Part shown: positions 1 to 5,633 of the stretch, one piece after another
Numbering within the stretch: position 1 is the stretch's first letter
Layout: each line of letters begins with the position of its first letter
NCBI GenBank assembly: GCA_022702085.1
Contig: JAKONF010000029.1
Coordinates: forward strand, 1-6,451
Source: Rickettsiaceae bacterium
GTDB taxonomy: Bacteria; Pseudomonadota; Alphaproteobacteria; Rickettsiales; Rickettsiaceae
Length of the DNA: 6,451 nucleotides
Direction: 5' to 3'
Notes under the pieces: generated by a model
Told to the model about the DNA's origin: nothing
Database searches by the model: none
What the model saw: the letters and a program-made list of their open reading frames with translations, nothing else
Position numbers and translations under genes: made by a program

Positions 1-203
1 CCCTCTTTAGTGCTACTGACATATTGAGCATCTTTACCGATTGATGAACAAAAATTTTGAGCTAGGGCTGTAGCTTCATGGAGAGGACAATCTGTATAAT
101 CAACTACAACACTTGCAGGGGTGAAGCTTATCATTTTAGGATGTGGTCTTGCACATGATGCAACTAAGAGACCCAAAACAGATATTATAAAAAATAAACG
201 CAT
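1..203 (-). CDS. Small lipoprotein of unknown function, N-terminal part (cut by the window edge)
   Basis: The minus strand is open from an ATG at 203-201 to the left edge, giving 67 residues that begin MRLFFIISVLGLLVASC. This is a short lipoprotein signal peptide: Arg2, a hydrophobic core at residues 3-15, and a lipobox VASC with the acylated Cys at position 17. The protein should therefore be exported and lipid-anchored, probably to the outer membrane because no Asp follows the Cys. The visible mature part has two further cysteines, in DCPLHEA (about residue 41) and NFCSS (about residue 54), which could form a disulphide. The pattern A-ALAQ-x2-C-x3-GKDA recurs in small alphaproteobacterial lipoproteins of unknown role. 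An in-frame stop lies a short way upstream and no other start is available. Shine-Dalgarno matching is weak. I do not recognise a function; the C-terminus is outside the window. Confidence 0.5.
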   Translation of the reverse strand, partial: MRLFFIISVLGLLVASCARPHPKMISFTPASVVVDYTDCPLHEATALAQNFCSSIGKDAQYVSSTKE

Positions 204-234
204 AAAATTTTACTTAAATTGAGTTATTAAGATT

Positions 235-265
235 AACATATGAACTTAATCACATATAAAGTCAA
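235..265 (-). promoter_or_regulatory. Candidate sigma70-type promoter for the minus-strand lipoprotein gene
   Basis: Read on the minus strand, TTGACT (265-260) matches the -35 consensus at five of six positions. TATGTT (240-235) matches the -10 consensus at four of six, with a long 19-base spacer. A transcript starting near 229 would have a leader of about 25 bases before the ATG at 203. The -35 box is good but the spacing is not ideal, and such matches arise by chance in AT-rich DNA. Confidence 0.5.
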
Positions 266-396
266 GCTAAACTTTTATAAATACTTATTCTATAAATTTT
301 GAAAGATGTATTTTTTTCTTGAGCTATTGCGATCATAAAGGTAGTATTACCGGCCATGTTCAAATCTTGGAATAGATCTCCGAACTTAAAAATTTT
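262..396 (-). pseudogene. Possible remnant of a small minus-strand gene
   Basis: One minus-strand frame is open for 44 codons between a TAA at 399-397 and a TGA at 264-262. Its first two thirds have an unusually mixed composition for such AT-rich DNA, including FGDLFQDLNMAGNTT and MIAIAQEKNTSF. The longest ATG-started product is only 31 residues (ATG at 357-355). A second frame starts at the ATG at 419-417 (MLRIFIFKK...) and would join this one if the A6/T5 homopolymer tract around 391-402 had one more base, giving about 51 residues. This suggests, but does not prove, a decayed or frameshifted small gene. No convincing Shine-Dalgarno is seen and I recognise no family. It may equally be a chance frame over a structured element. 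Confidence 0.5.
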
Positions 397-512
397 TTAA
401 AAATAAAAATGCGCAACATTACTGTATCATTTTTGCTGATATAAGTTAATTGTGACAAAATATATTAATACTGTTTCTCTACTAATTTATTAAAACTAAA
501 AGGATTAAAACA

Positions 513-716
513 ATGTACTGGCATAATCACGACAAAATAGCACAAAGTTTGGAAGATAATTATCCAGATTACGAAATAGAAACAACCAAAACAAAAGAGA
601 TTGAGGAAATGATTAAATCACTTAATGATTTTGATGAGCATTACGCTAATCCCAGCAAAGAAACTCTGAATTCTATTATTGAGAATTGGTTAGATCTAAG
701 AGCTGAAAATAACTAG
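513..716 (+). CDS. iscX: Iron-sulphur cluster assembly accessory protein IscX
   Basis: This 67-residue acidic protein matches the IscX (YfhJ) family in length and pattern. In order it shows Trp3 near the N-terminus, the helix around IAQSL (9-13), the YPD turn (17-19), then MIKSLNDFD (33-41, the family's I-x2-L-x-DFD core), Pro47, and the C-terminal helix ending in ENWLD (57-61). In E. coli, IscX binds the cysteine desulphurase IscS and iron, and tunes the rate of cluster formation on IscU in the cytoplasm. The start is fixed by an AAAGGA at 499-504, eight bases before the ATG. The gene stands alone here, 80 bases upstream of recA, whereas in E. coli it sits at the end of the isc operon after hscA and fdx. 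No other isc gene is visible. It has no clear terminator, so read-through into recA is possible. I am confident of the family from the conserved pattern; the function is by homology. Confidence 0.5.
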   Translation: MYWHNHDKIAQSLEDNYPDYEIETTKTKEIEEMIKSLNDFDEHYANPSKETLNSIIENWLDLRAENN

Positions 717-752
717 TTTTTTTAATTATTGCTGGCTTTTCTGGCAAAAAAA

Positions 753-761
753 TGGTATAAA
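753..761 (+). promoter_or_regulatory. Extended -10 promoter candidate for recA
   Basis: TGGTATAAA combines a TG dinucleotide at -15/-14 (753-754) with a -10 box TATAAA (756-761) that matches the consensus at five of six positions. No good -35 box sits 17 bases upstream, which is tolerated by extended -10 promoters. Transcription would start near 768, about 29 bases before the recA ATG. No LexA-type operator (a GTTC direct repeat spaced by seven bases, the alphaproteobacterial SOS box) is visible around it, so SOS control is not supported. Confidence 0.5.
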
Positions 762-796
762 TTAATACTAATTGTTTATCAGGAGATTGAGTAAAA

Positions 797-1915
797 ATGG
801 CGATAGTTCATTCAGAAAAAGACGATACATTGCATAGTGGTAAGGCTACTAAAGACAAGGTAGAAAACAAGACGCCTAAAGATTCCGAAAATGAAACTTT
901 TAAGCAAAAAGCTTTATCAGCAGCTTTGAGTCAGCTTGAGAAAAATTTTGGCAAAGGCATAGTGATGAAGCTAAATCAAAGACCTTCTATTGATATTGAT
1001 GCTATATCAACTGGCTCTTTGGGACTAGATTTAGCTCTTGGTATTGGTGGTCTTCCCAAAGGCAGAGTCGTAGAAATTTTTGGTCCTGAAAGTTCTGGTA
1101 AAACCACTCTAACCCTACACGCTATTGCTGAATGTCAGAAAAAAGGTGGCGTTTGCGCATTTATTGATGCTGAGCATGCTTTGGACCCTCAATATGCTAA
1201 AAAATTAGGTGTCAATACCGATGAGTTAATTATCTCACAACCAGATACAGGCGAGCAATCACTAGAAATAGCAGATACATTGGTGCGTTCTGGAGCAGTT
1301 GATATGATTGTGATTGATAGCGTGGCAGCGTTAGTTCCTAGAGCAGAAATAGAAGGAGAAATGGGCGATTCTCACGTAGGTTTGCAAGCTAGACTTATGA
1401 GTCAAGCTTTACGGAAAATTACCGGCTCTATTTCACGTTCCAGTACTATTGTTATTTTCATCAATCAAATTAGAATGAAGATAGGTGTTATGTTTGGTAG
1501 TCCAGAAACAACCACTGGAGGTAATGCATTAAAATTTTATTCATCAGTAAGATTAGATATCAGACGTACCGGAGCTGTTAAGAATGGCGAAGAAATCACT
1601 GGTAGCCAAACAAGAGTAAAAGTTGTTAAAAATAAAGTAGCTCCACCATTCAGACAAGCTGAATTTGATATCATGTATGGATCAGGCATTTCAAAAATTG
1701 GCGAACTTATTGATCTTGGGGTGAATTTCAACGTTCTGACTAAATCTGGTGCTTGGTTTTATTATGGTGAAATTAGAATTGGTCAAGGCAGAGAAAATTC
1801 TAAGCAATATTTATTTGATAATCCTGAAATAGCTAATGAAATAGAGGCAAAACTTAGAAATCTTTCCGATACAAAGTCTGAACAACCATCAAAAGTAGTA
1901 GAAGAACAGAAGTAG
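797..1915 (+). CDS. recA: RecA recombinase with an N-terminal extension
   Basis: RecA forms ATP-dependent filaments on single-stranded DNA, catalyses strand exchange, and drives recombinational repair. All family landmarks are visible, offset by 30 from E. coli numbering. These are the Walker A GPESSGKT (96-103), catalytic Glu126 in DAEHALD (124-130), Walker B ending at Asp174 in VIDSVAAL, loop L1 EIEGEMGD (184-191), sensor Gln224 in FINQIR, loop L2 [12 protein letters not shown] (234-245), and the RecA signature ALKFYSSVR (244-252). The protein is 372 residues, against about 340-350 in typical relatives. The excess is a hydrophilic, charged N-terminal segment of about 34 residues before [10 protein letters not shown]. 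The next in-frame Met is residue 57, inside the core, and an AGGAG at 781-785 lies 11 bases before this ATG, so the extension is probably translated. The C-terminal tail is only mildly acidic compared with E. coli. A strong terminator follows at 1954. Confidence 0.5.
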   Translation: MAIVHSEKDDTLHSGKATKDKVENKTPKDSENETFKQKALSAALSQLEKNFGKGIVMKLNQRPSIDIDAISTGSLGLDLALGIGGLPKGRVVEIFGPESSGKTTLTLHAIAECQKKGGVCAFIDAEHALDPQYAKKLGVNTDELIISQPDTGEQSLEIADTLVRSGAVDMIVIDSVAALVPRAEIEGEMGDSHVGLQARLMSQALRKITGSISRSSTIVIFINQIRMKIGVMFGSPETTTGGNALKFYSSVRLDIRRTGAVKNGEEITGSQTRVKVVKNKVAPPFRQAEFDIMYGSGISKIGELIDLGVNFNVLTKSGAWFYYGEIRIGQGRENSKQYLFDNPEIANEIEAKLRNLSDTKSEQPSKVVEEQK

Positions 1916-1953
1916 ATAATTATTAGATCTAACCTTTTTAACAATATTATATC

Positions 1954-1996
1954 AATACGCTGTAGAATTTTTATACAATTTTACAGCGTATTTTTT
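1954..1996 (+). terminator. Strong intrinsic terminator after recA
   Basis: AATACGCTGTAGAATT (1954-1969) pairs with AATTTTACAGCGTATT (1977-1992) to give a 16-base-pair stem. It contains one G-U wobble and a seven-base loop (TTTATAC). The stem runs straight into a T-tract (1991-1996). It begins 38 bases after the recA stop and separates recA from the fatty-acid genes. Because A's also precede the stem only sparsely, it should work mainly in the plus direction. Confidence 0.5.
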
Positions 1997-2001
1997 ATCA
2001 T

Positions 2002-2030
2002 TTGAAAACTTTTTAATTAAAGTCTAATAT
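2002..2030 (+). promoter_or_regulatory. Sigma70-type promoter for fabG (and perhaps the fab block)
   Basis: TTGAAA (2002-2007, five of six against TTGACA) and TAATAT (2025-2030) are separated by exactly 17 bases, giving the best promoter match in the window. It lies just after the recA terminator and would start transcription near 2037, leaving a leader of about 40 bases before the fabG ATG. The position between a terminator and a gene supports it. Confidence 0.5.
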
Positions 2031-2076
2031 CTCATTCCTTACAAAGATTCATTATTTTAAAAATTGGAGAAATCAA

Positions 2077-2802
2077 ATGATATATTTGAAAGGTAAAACT
2101 GCTCTGATAACAGGTGCTAGTGGCGCTATAGGAAGTGCAATTACTAAAATTTTACATAGTAAAGGAGCGCATGTTATAATTAGTGGTAGTAATGAGGGAA
2201 AATTACAAAAACTAGCTACCGATCTTGATGGTAATTACACTATAAAAATATGCAATTTATCTGATACCAATGCTTGTAATGATTTGATTTCGAATATTGA
2301 AAAATTAGATATTTTAGTTTGTAATGCTGGTATTACTAAAGATAGTTTAGCAATTAGAATGAATGATCAAATGTTTAACGAAGTAGTTGACATAAACTTA
2401 AAAGCTAATTTTATTTTAAACAGGGAAGCTATCAAAAAAATGATTAAAAATCGTTACGGTAGAATAATAAATATTACTTCTGTAGTAGCTGTTTCAGGTA
2501 ATCCCGGACAAGCCAATTATTGTGCTTCTAAAGCAGGTCTTATTGGTATGACCAAATCATTAGCATGCGAAGTAGCATCGCGCGGAATAACTATAAATAC
2601 TGTTGCCCCTGGCTTTATTAGATCAGATATGACTGATAAACTTACGGCAGAGCAACAAGCTAATATTAGGCAAAGAATTCCATCAAATGAATTTGGCAGT
2701 CCTATAAATGTTGCCCACTCAGTAGCATTTTTAGCTAGTGATGAGGCAGCTTACATAACCGGACAAACATTACATGTCAATGGCGGAATGCTTATGATAT
2801 GA
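2077..2802 (+). CDS. fabG: 3-oxoacyl-[acyl-carrier-protein] reductase FabG
   Basis: FabG uses NADPH to reduce 3-oxoacyl-ACP to (R)-3-hydroxyacyl-ACP, the first reduction in each cycle of type II fatty-acid elongation in the cytoplasm. The 241-residue length is normal. The Rossmann motif TGASGAIG is at 12-19 (the more usual form is TGASRGIG; the G variant is also known to me from Rickettsia). The NAG motif is at 83-85, and the catalytic tetrad is Asn107, Ser135, Tyr148 and Lys152 in YCASK. The C-terminus TGQTLHVNGGM is typical of FabG and helps separate it from other short-chain dehydrogenases, as does its position before acpP and fabF. A GGAGA at 2066-2070 sits six bases before the ATG, so this start is secure. 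The 102-base gap to acpP leaves room for a second promoter. Confidence 0.5.
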   Translation: MIYLKGKTALITGASGAIGSAITKILHSKGAHVIISGSNEGKLQKLATDLDGNYTIKICNLSDTNACNDLISNIEKLDILVCNAGITKDSLAIRMNDQMFNEVVDINLKANFILNREAIKKMIKNRYGRIINITSVVAVSGNPGQANYCASKAGLIGMTKSLACEVASRGITINTVAPGFIRSDMTDKLTAEQQANIRQRIPSNEFGSPINVAHSVAFLASDEAAYITGQTLHVNGGMLMI

Positions 2803-2835
2803 TTTTTTCTTTTTATACTAGTATTCAAAAACTAT

Positions 2836-2862
2836 TTGTGCTAGAAAAGGGTTCATTATATT
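2836..2862 (+). promoter_or_regulatory. Weak candidate promoter for acpP
   Basis: TTGTGC (2836-2841) and TATATT (2857-2862) are 15 bases apart, a little short, in the 102-base gap between fabG and acpP. An internal promoter would fit the need for far more acyl carrier protein than FabG. The match is imperfect and the region is very AT-rich, so this is only a suggestion. A perfect palindrome ATACTAGTAT (2815-2824) lies just upstream. Confidence 0.5.
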
Positions 2863-2904
2863 TGTATTGCCAATATTAATTTTTAAATTATTTGAAAGGA
2901 TTTT

Positions 2905-3177
2905 ATGATAAAAGATGATGTAAAAGCCAAAGAAATTGAACAAAAAGTTATAGATGTGGTTGCTGAATCATTAAAAATTGATAGAGCTACTATTACACTT
3001 GAATCAAGATTTGGCGACGACTTAAGAGCAGATAGTCTTGATCAAGTTGAATTGATGATGGCACTTGAAGAAGAATTTAATTGCGAAATACCTGATTCTG
3101 AGGCAGGTAAATTGGCATCAGTTGCCAATGTGGTCGAATATATCATAAATAATATACTTAAAGCATCAAACGCTTAA
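2905..3177 (+). CDS. acpP: Acyl carrier protein AcpP
   Basis: This small acidic protein carries the growing fatty acyl chain as a thioester on a 4'-phosphopantetheine arm. The attachment site is Ser44 in the motif [18 protein letters not shown] (41-58), within the classic DSL context at the start of helix II that also forms the recognition surface for FabG, FabF and the other enzymes. The order of helices fits the four-helix ACP fold: helix I about 8-22, helix II 44-58, the [10 protein letters not shown] segment 61-70, and a last helix from about 73. At 90 residues it is about a dozen longer than E. coli ACP, with a few extra residues at each end, as in related Rickettsiales. An AAGGA at 2896-2900 lies four bases before the ATG. 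It is followed after 24 bases by fabF, almost certainly on the same transcript. Confidence 0.5.
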   Translation: MIKDDVKAKEIEQKVIDVVAESLKIDRATITLESRFGDDLRADSLDQVELMMALEEEFNCEIPDSEAGKLASVANVVEYIINNILKASNA

Positions 3178-3201
3178 ATAAATTTTTATTTGGAATTGAA
3201 G

Positions 3202-4464
3202 ATGATACCTGTGAGAAGAGTTGTTGTTACTGGTTTAGGACTTATCACAGCTTTAGGACTAAATGTTGAATCTTCTTGGTCAGGTATTATCAATAGCATG
3301 AGTGGTATTAAAAAAATCAATACCTTTGATCCATCGCCTTATCCATGCAAAATAGCAGGCAGTATTGATTGGTCCCAAGATGGTTTTTATCCTGAAAACT
3401 ATATTGAACCTCGCGATGTTAAAAAAATGGATAAATTTATTCAACTTGGCATCGGAGCTGCAAAGGAAGCTATTGAAGATAGTGGTTGGATGCCTACAGA
3501 TGAATTGAGCCTTGATAGAACGGGTATACTTTTAGGTTCTGGTATAGGAGGGCTTGGTACTATCGAAGATACTGCCATTACTTTAGCTCAAGCAAAAAAT
3601 GGTAAAGTTAATCCATACTTTATTCCAGCCTCATTGGTTAATCTATTATCCGGCCATATCTCTATCAAGTATGGTTTCAGTGGTCCCAATCATGCAGTAG
3701 CTACTGCTTGCTCAACTGGCACTCATGCAATTGGTGATGCTGCTCGCATCATTAAATATGGTGATGCTGACGTAATGATTGCTGGCGGTGCTGAATCTTC
3801 AATTACTCCACTAGGCATTGCTGGTTTTGCTAGTGCTAGGGCTTTATCTACCAAATATAATGATCATCCTGAACAAGCGTCTAGGCCTTGGGATGAAGAT
3901 CGTGATGGCTTTGTAATGGGCGAAGGCTCTGGCGTAGTAGTTTTAGAAGAATATGAACATGCCAAGGCTAGAAATGCTAAAATTTATGGAGAGATTGTAG
4001 GCTATGGTTTAACTGGTGATGCATATCATATTACTTCTCCTCATCCCGAAGGTAGAGGAGCGCTGCGTGCTATGCAAAATGCTATAGCTGATGCTAAAAT
4101 TAACGTGCAGGATATTGACTACATCAATGCTCATGGAACTTCTACACCTATTGGCGATGCTATAGAACTAGCTACTGTACAAAAATTATTTATGCAAGAT
4201 AATCCTAAAGTACTAATGTCTTCTACTAAATCTTCTATTGGACATTTACTTGGAGCAGCTGGTAGCGTTGAATTAATTTTTTCGCTCCTTGCAATGCGTG
4301 ATCAAGTAGCTCCTCCTACTCTCAATCTTTATAAACCTATTGCAGATGTTAAAATTGATCTAGTACCTCTAGTCGCACGCTCAGCCAAAATAGATTGCGT
4401 TCTTTCTAATTCATTTGGTTTTGGTGGGACTAATGCCTGTTTAATTGTTCAAAAAATTACTTAA
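3202..4464 (+). CDS. fabF: 3-oxoacyl-[acyl-carrier-protein] synthase II FabF
   Basis: FabF condenses malonyl-ACP with acyl-ACP, the chain-extending step of type II fatty-acid synthesis. With the ATG at 3202 it has 420 residues, close to the family norm, and begins MIPVRRVVVTGLGLITALG. The thiolase-fold active site is complete: nucleophile Cys170 in TACSTG, His311 in NAHGTSTP, Lys343 in STKSSIGH and His348, with the Phe405 gate region in NSFGFGGTN (403-411). The Cys-His-His triad identifies an elongating synthase of the FabB/FabF type, and sequence and context favour FabF. A TTG at 3190 in the same frame would add four residues. I prefer the ATG because a GGA (3192-3194) lies seven bases ahead of it and the sequence aligns with usual FabF starts. 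It lies 24 bases after acpP. The stop overlaps a weak hairpin shared with the convergent gene. Confidence 0.5.
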   Translation: MIPVRRVVVTGLGLITALGLNVESSWSGIINSMSGIKKINTFDPSPYPCKIAGSIDWSQDGFYPENYIEPRDVKKMDKFIQLGIGAAKEAIEDSGWMPTDELSLDRTGILLGSGIGGLGTIEDTAITLAQAKNGKVNPYFIPASLVNLLSGHISIKYGFSGPNHAVATACSTGTHAIGDAARIIKYGDADVMIAGGAESSITPLGIAGFASARALSTKYNDHPEQASRPWDEDRDGFVMGEGSGVVVLEEYEHAKARNAKIYGEIVGYGLTGDAYHITSPHPEGRGALRAMQNAIADAKINVQDIDYINAHGTSTPIGDAIELATVQKLFMQDNPKVLMSSTKSSIGHLLGAAGSVELIFSLLAMRDQVAPPTLNLYKPIADVKIDLVPLVARSAKIDCVLSNSFGFGGTNACLIVQKIT

Positions 4465-4493
4465 GATACTCACCGAAGCAAATTTAGTATTTT
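4463..4493. terminator. Weak, possibly bidirectional hairpin between convergent genes
   Basis: AAGATACT (4463-4470) can pair with AGTATTTT (4486-4493) as an eight-base stem with one wobble pair and a 15-base loop. It overlaps the last base or two of both stop codons and is flanked by short A and T runs, which suits a shared terminator in the 27-base convergent gap. The stem is AT-rich and the loop large, so termination is likely to be weak. Confidence 0.5.
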
Positions 4494-5607
4494 ATTCAGC
4501 ATTTGTTATATCACTATATCCATTATTTTCTTTCCTGAGAACATCATAGGAACGCTGAGCAATCGAATCAACAAAATTTATTTTTCCTGAAAATCCACTA
4601 AATATTTTAGCACTATTTATCTTAGCTAAAAATTCTTCTTTGTTAAATTTTTCACCGATATATTCAGCAGTAATTTTACCTAGATCATAGGCAATTACAT
4701 GCATATAGGATAAATTTTTAATTTCCAACTCTTGCGCTTTTTCTGATAAATCATTATCAATTTTTTTTAAAGAACCAGTAAAGGAAATATCGAAAGGGGC
4801 TGCAAAATCTATATCAGCTCTATTATCACCAACAACAATAGCCTTTTTATCTAGATTATATCCTGACATACTTGAGAACAGCTGAGTTAAATTTTTACTG
4901 TCATCAGATACAAAAATTATTGGTTTATTCGTGTTCTCTACTATTTCGTTTAGATTATCAACACTATCTGAAACTACTCTCATTGATTTATCAATTGATT
5001 CTTGGTTCTCTGCATAAAATTCACTGCGCACTAAAGTTGCATTTTTTCTAACTATTAATTCTTGCAAGACTTTGTTCACTGTTGCTGAATGTTTACCTGC
5101 TGGTAATAATGCTATGTAATTCTCATAACGACGGTCCAAGTAGTAATTAATAATCATGTCTAATTGTTTCATCGGAGCATGGCCAAATACATATAAGCTT
5201 GGAGAAGCAAGAGCTGGATCGTTAGACATGGTAACTATTATGATATCATTTTGCTCAGCTTCTGCGCTAATAGATGATGTAAGCGGAGAGTTTATAGGAC
5301 CTAAAATAATCTTAGTCTTTTTGGCGATAATCTTTTGCATAGATTCTTGAATATGTCCTTCCTCTGAGCCGTCATATGACGTGACATTGATATTACCATT
5401 CAATCCCTCTTTAAGACCCATCTTGATTAATTCATTATATTGAGATCCCAAACCTGCTTGAATTCCTGTTAAGGGCATTAATATGGCCACTTCAATTGAT
5501 GGCGTTTCTTTCGGAGTTACAGTATTAGAATTCTGACAAGCTGAAAAAATAGCTAAACAACTTATTAAATAGATGTATTGAGATATTTTTTGGATTATGT
5601 TATTCAT
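4492..5607 (-). CDS. Penicillin-binding protein activator-like lipoprotein (LpoA C-terminal-domain type)
   Basis: The 371-residue product starts with a signal peptide ending in a lipobox FSAC, acylated Cys24, and a short Ser/Thr/Pro linker. The rest is a type I periplasmic-binding fold of the LppC / Leu-Ile-Val-receptor class. It opens with VAILMPLTG (40-48) and AGLGSQYNELIKMGL, then has ILGP (101-104), IVTMSND (124-130), YVFGHAP (139-145) and a closing GFSGKINF segment (338-345). In E. coli, outer-membrane LpoA activates the peptidoglycan synthase PBP1A through a TPR domain plus this kind of C-terminal domain. Here only the C-terminal module exists, as in many alphaproteobacteria, so activation of a PBP is inferred and not shown. 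Divergent pairing with rsmI, as in E. coli, supports the assignment. The alternative is a stray amino-acid-binding lipoprotein. No Shine-Dalgarno is visible upstream of the ATG, and there is no other usable start before the lipobox. Confidence 0.5.
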   Translation of the reverse strand: MNNIIQKISQYIYLISCLAIFSACQNSNTVTPKETPSIEVAILMPLTGIQAGLGSQYNELIKMGLKEGLNGNINVTSYDGSEEGHIQESMQKIIAKKTKIILGPINSPLTSSISAEAEQNDIIIVTMSNDPALASPSLYVFGHAPMKQLDMIINYYLDRRYENYIALLPAGKHSATVNKVLQELIVRKNATLVRSEFYAENQESIDKSMRVVSDSVDNLNEIVENTNKPIIFVSDDSKNLTQLFSSMSGYNLDKKAIVVGDNRADIDFAAPFDISFTGSLKKIDNDLSEKAQELEIKNLSYMHVIAYDLGKITAEYIGEKFNKEEFLAKINSAKIFSGFSGKINFVDSIAQRSYDVLRKENNGYSDITNAE

Positions 5608-5618
5608 AAATTTACAAT
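5590..5618 (+). promoter_or_regulatory. Candidate promoter for rsmI
   Basis: TTGGAT (5590-5595) and TACAAT (5613-5618, five of six against TATAAT) are 17 bases apart. The -35 box lies inside the first codons of the divergent lipoprotein gene. Transcription would start near 5625, leaving a leader of only about nine bases before the rsmI ATG, which fits the absence of a Shine-Dalgarno sequence. The -35 match is poor. Confidence 0.5.
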
Positions 5619-5633
5619 ATTTAATTCAAATCA

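Larger units (their letters stand above)
204..512. other. 309-base gap between the divergent lipoprotein gene and iscX
   Basis: No intact gene is visible. The left end holds the candidate lipoprotein promoter. Bases 320-385 are less AT-rich than their surroundings and carry both a minus-strand open frame and a set of inverted repeats: AGCTATT (322-328) against AATAGAT (371-377) with one mismatch, GGTA/TACC (340-351), and CCATG/CTTGG (354-370) around TTCAAAT. Near iscX there is a TATATT (461-466) that could be a -10 box, but I see no convincing -35 box at proper spacing. A well-placed AAAGGA (499-504) serves iscX. No tRNA, riboswitch or terminator could be supported here. Plus-strand reading frames are very short (20 codons at 240-302 and 14 at 356-400). 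Confidence 0.5.

Noticed and set aside
240..302. 20-codon plus-strand frame starting at the ATG at 240
   Set aside because: It is very short, built of AT-rich codons, has no Shine-Dalgarno, and overlaps the candidate lipoprotein promoter.
711..723. AACTAGTT palindrome plus T-run at the iscX stop as a terminator
   Set aside because: The palindrome has four base pairs and no loop, so no stable hairpin can form before the T-run.
732..745. Repeated CTGGC upstream of recA as an SOS operator
   Set aside because: It is a direct repeat of CTGGC, not a known LexA site; no GTTC-N7-GTTC or CTGT-type palindrome is present.
1537..1731. 64-codon open frame on the minus strand inside recA
   Set aside because: It lies wholly opposite the conserved RecA core, has no family resemblance, and is explained as a shadow of recA codon use.
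3190..3201. TTG at 3190 as the fabF start
   Set aside because: It adds only four residues not typical of FabF, while the ATG at 3202 has a GGA at suitable distance.
5156..5350. 64-codon plus-strand open frame inside the LpoA-like gene
   Set aside because: It is antisense to a clear lipoprotein gene and shows no motif or ribosome binding site of its own.
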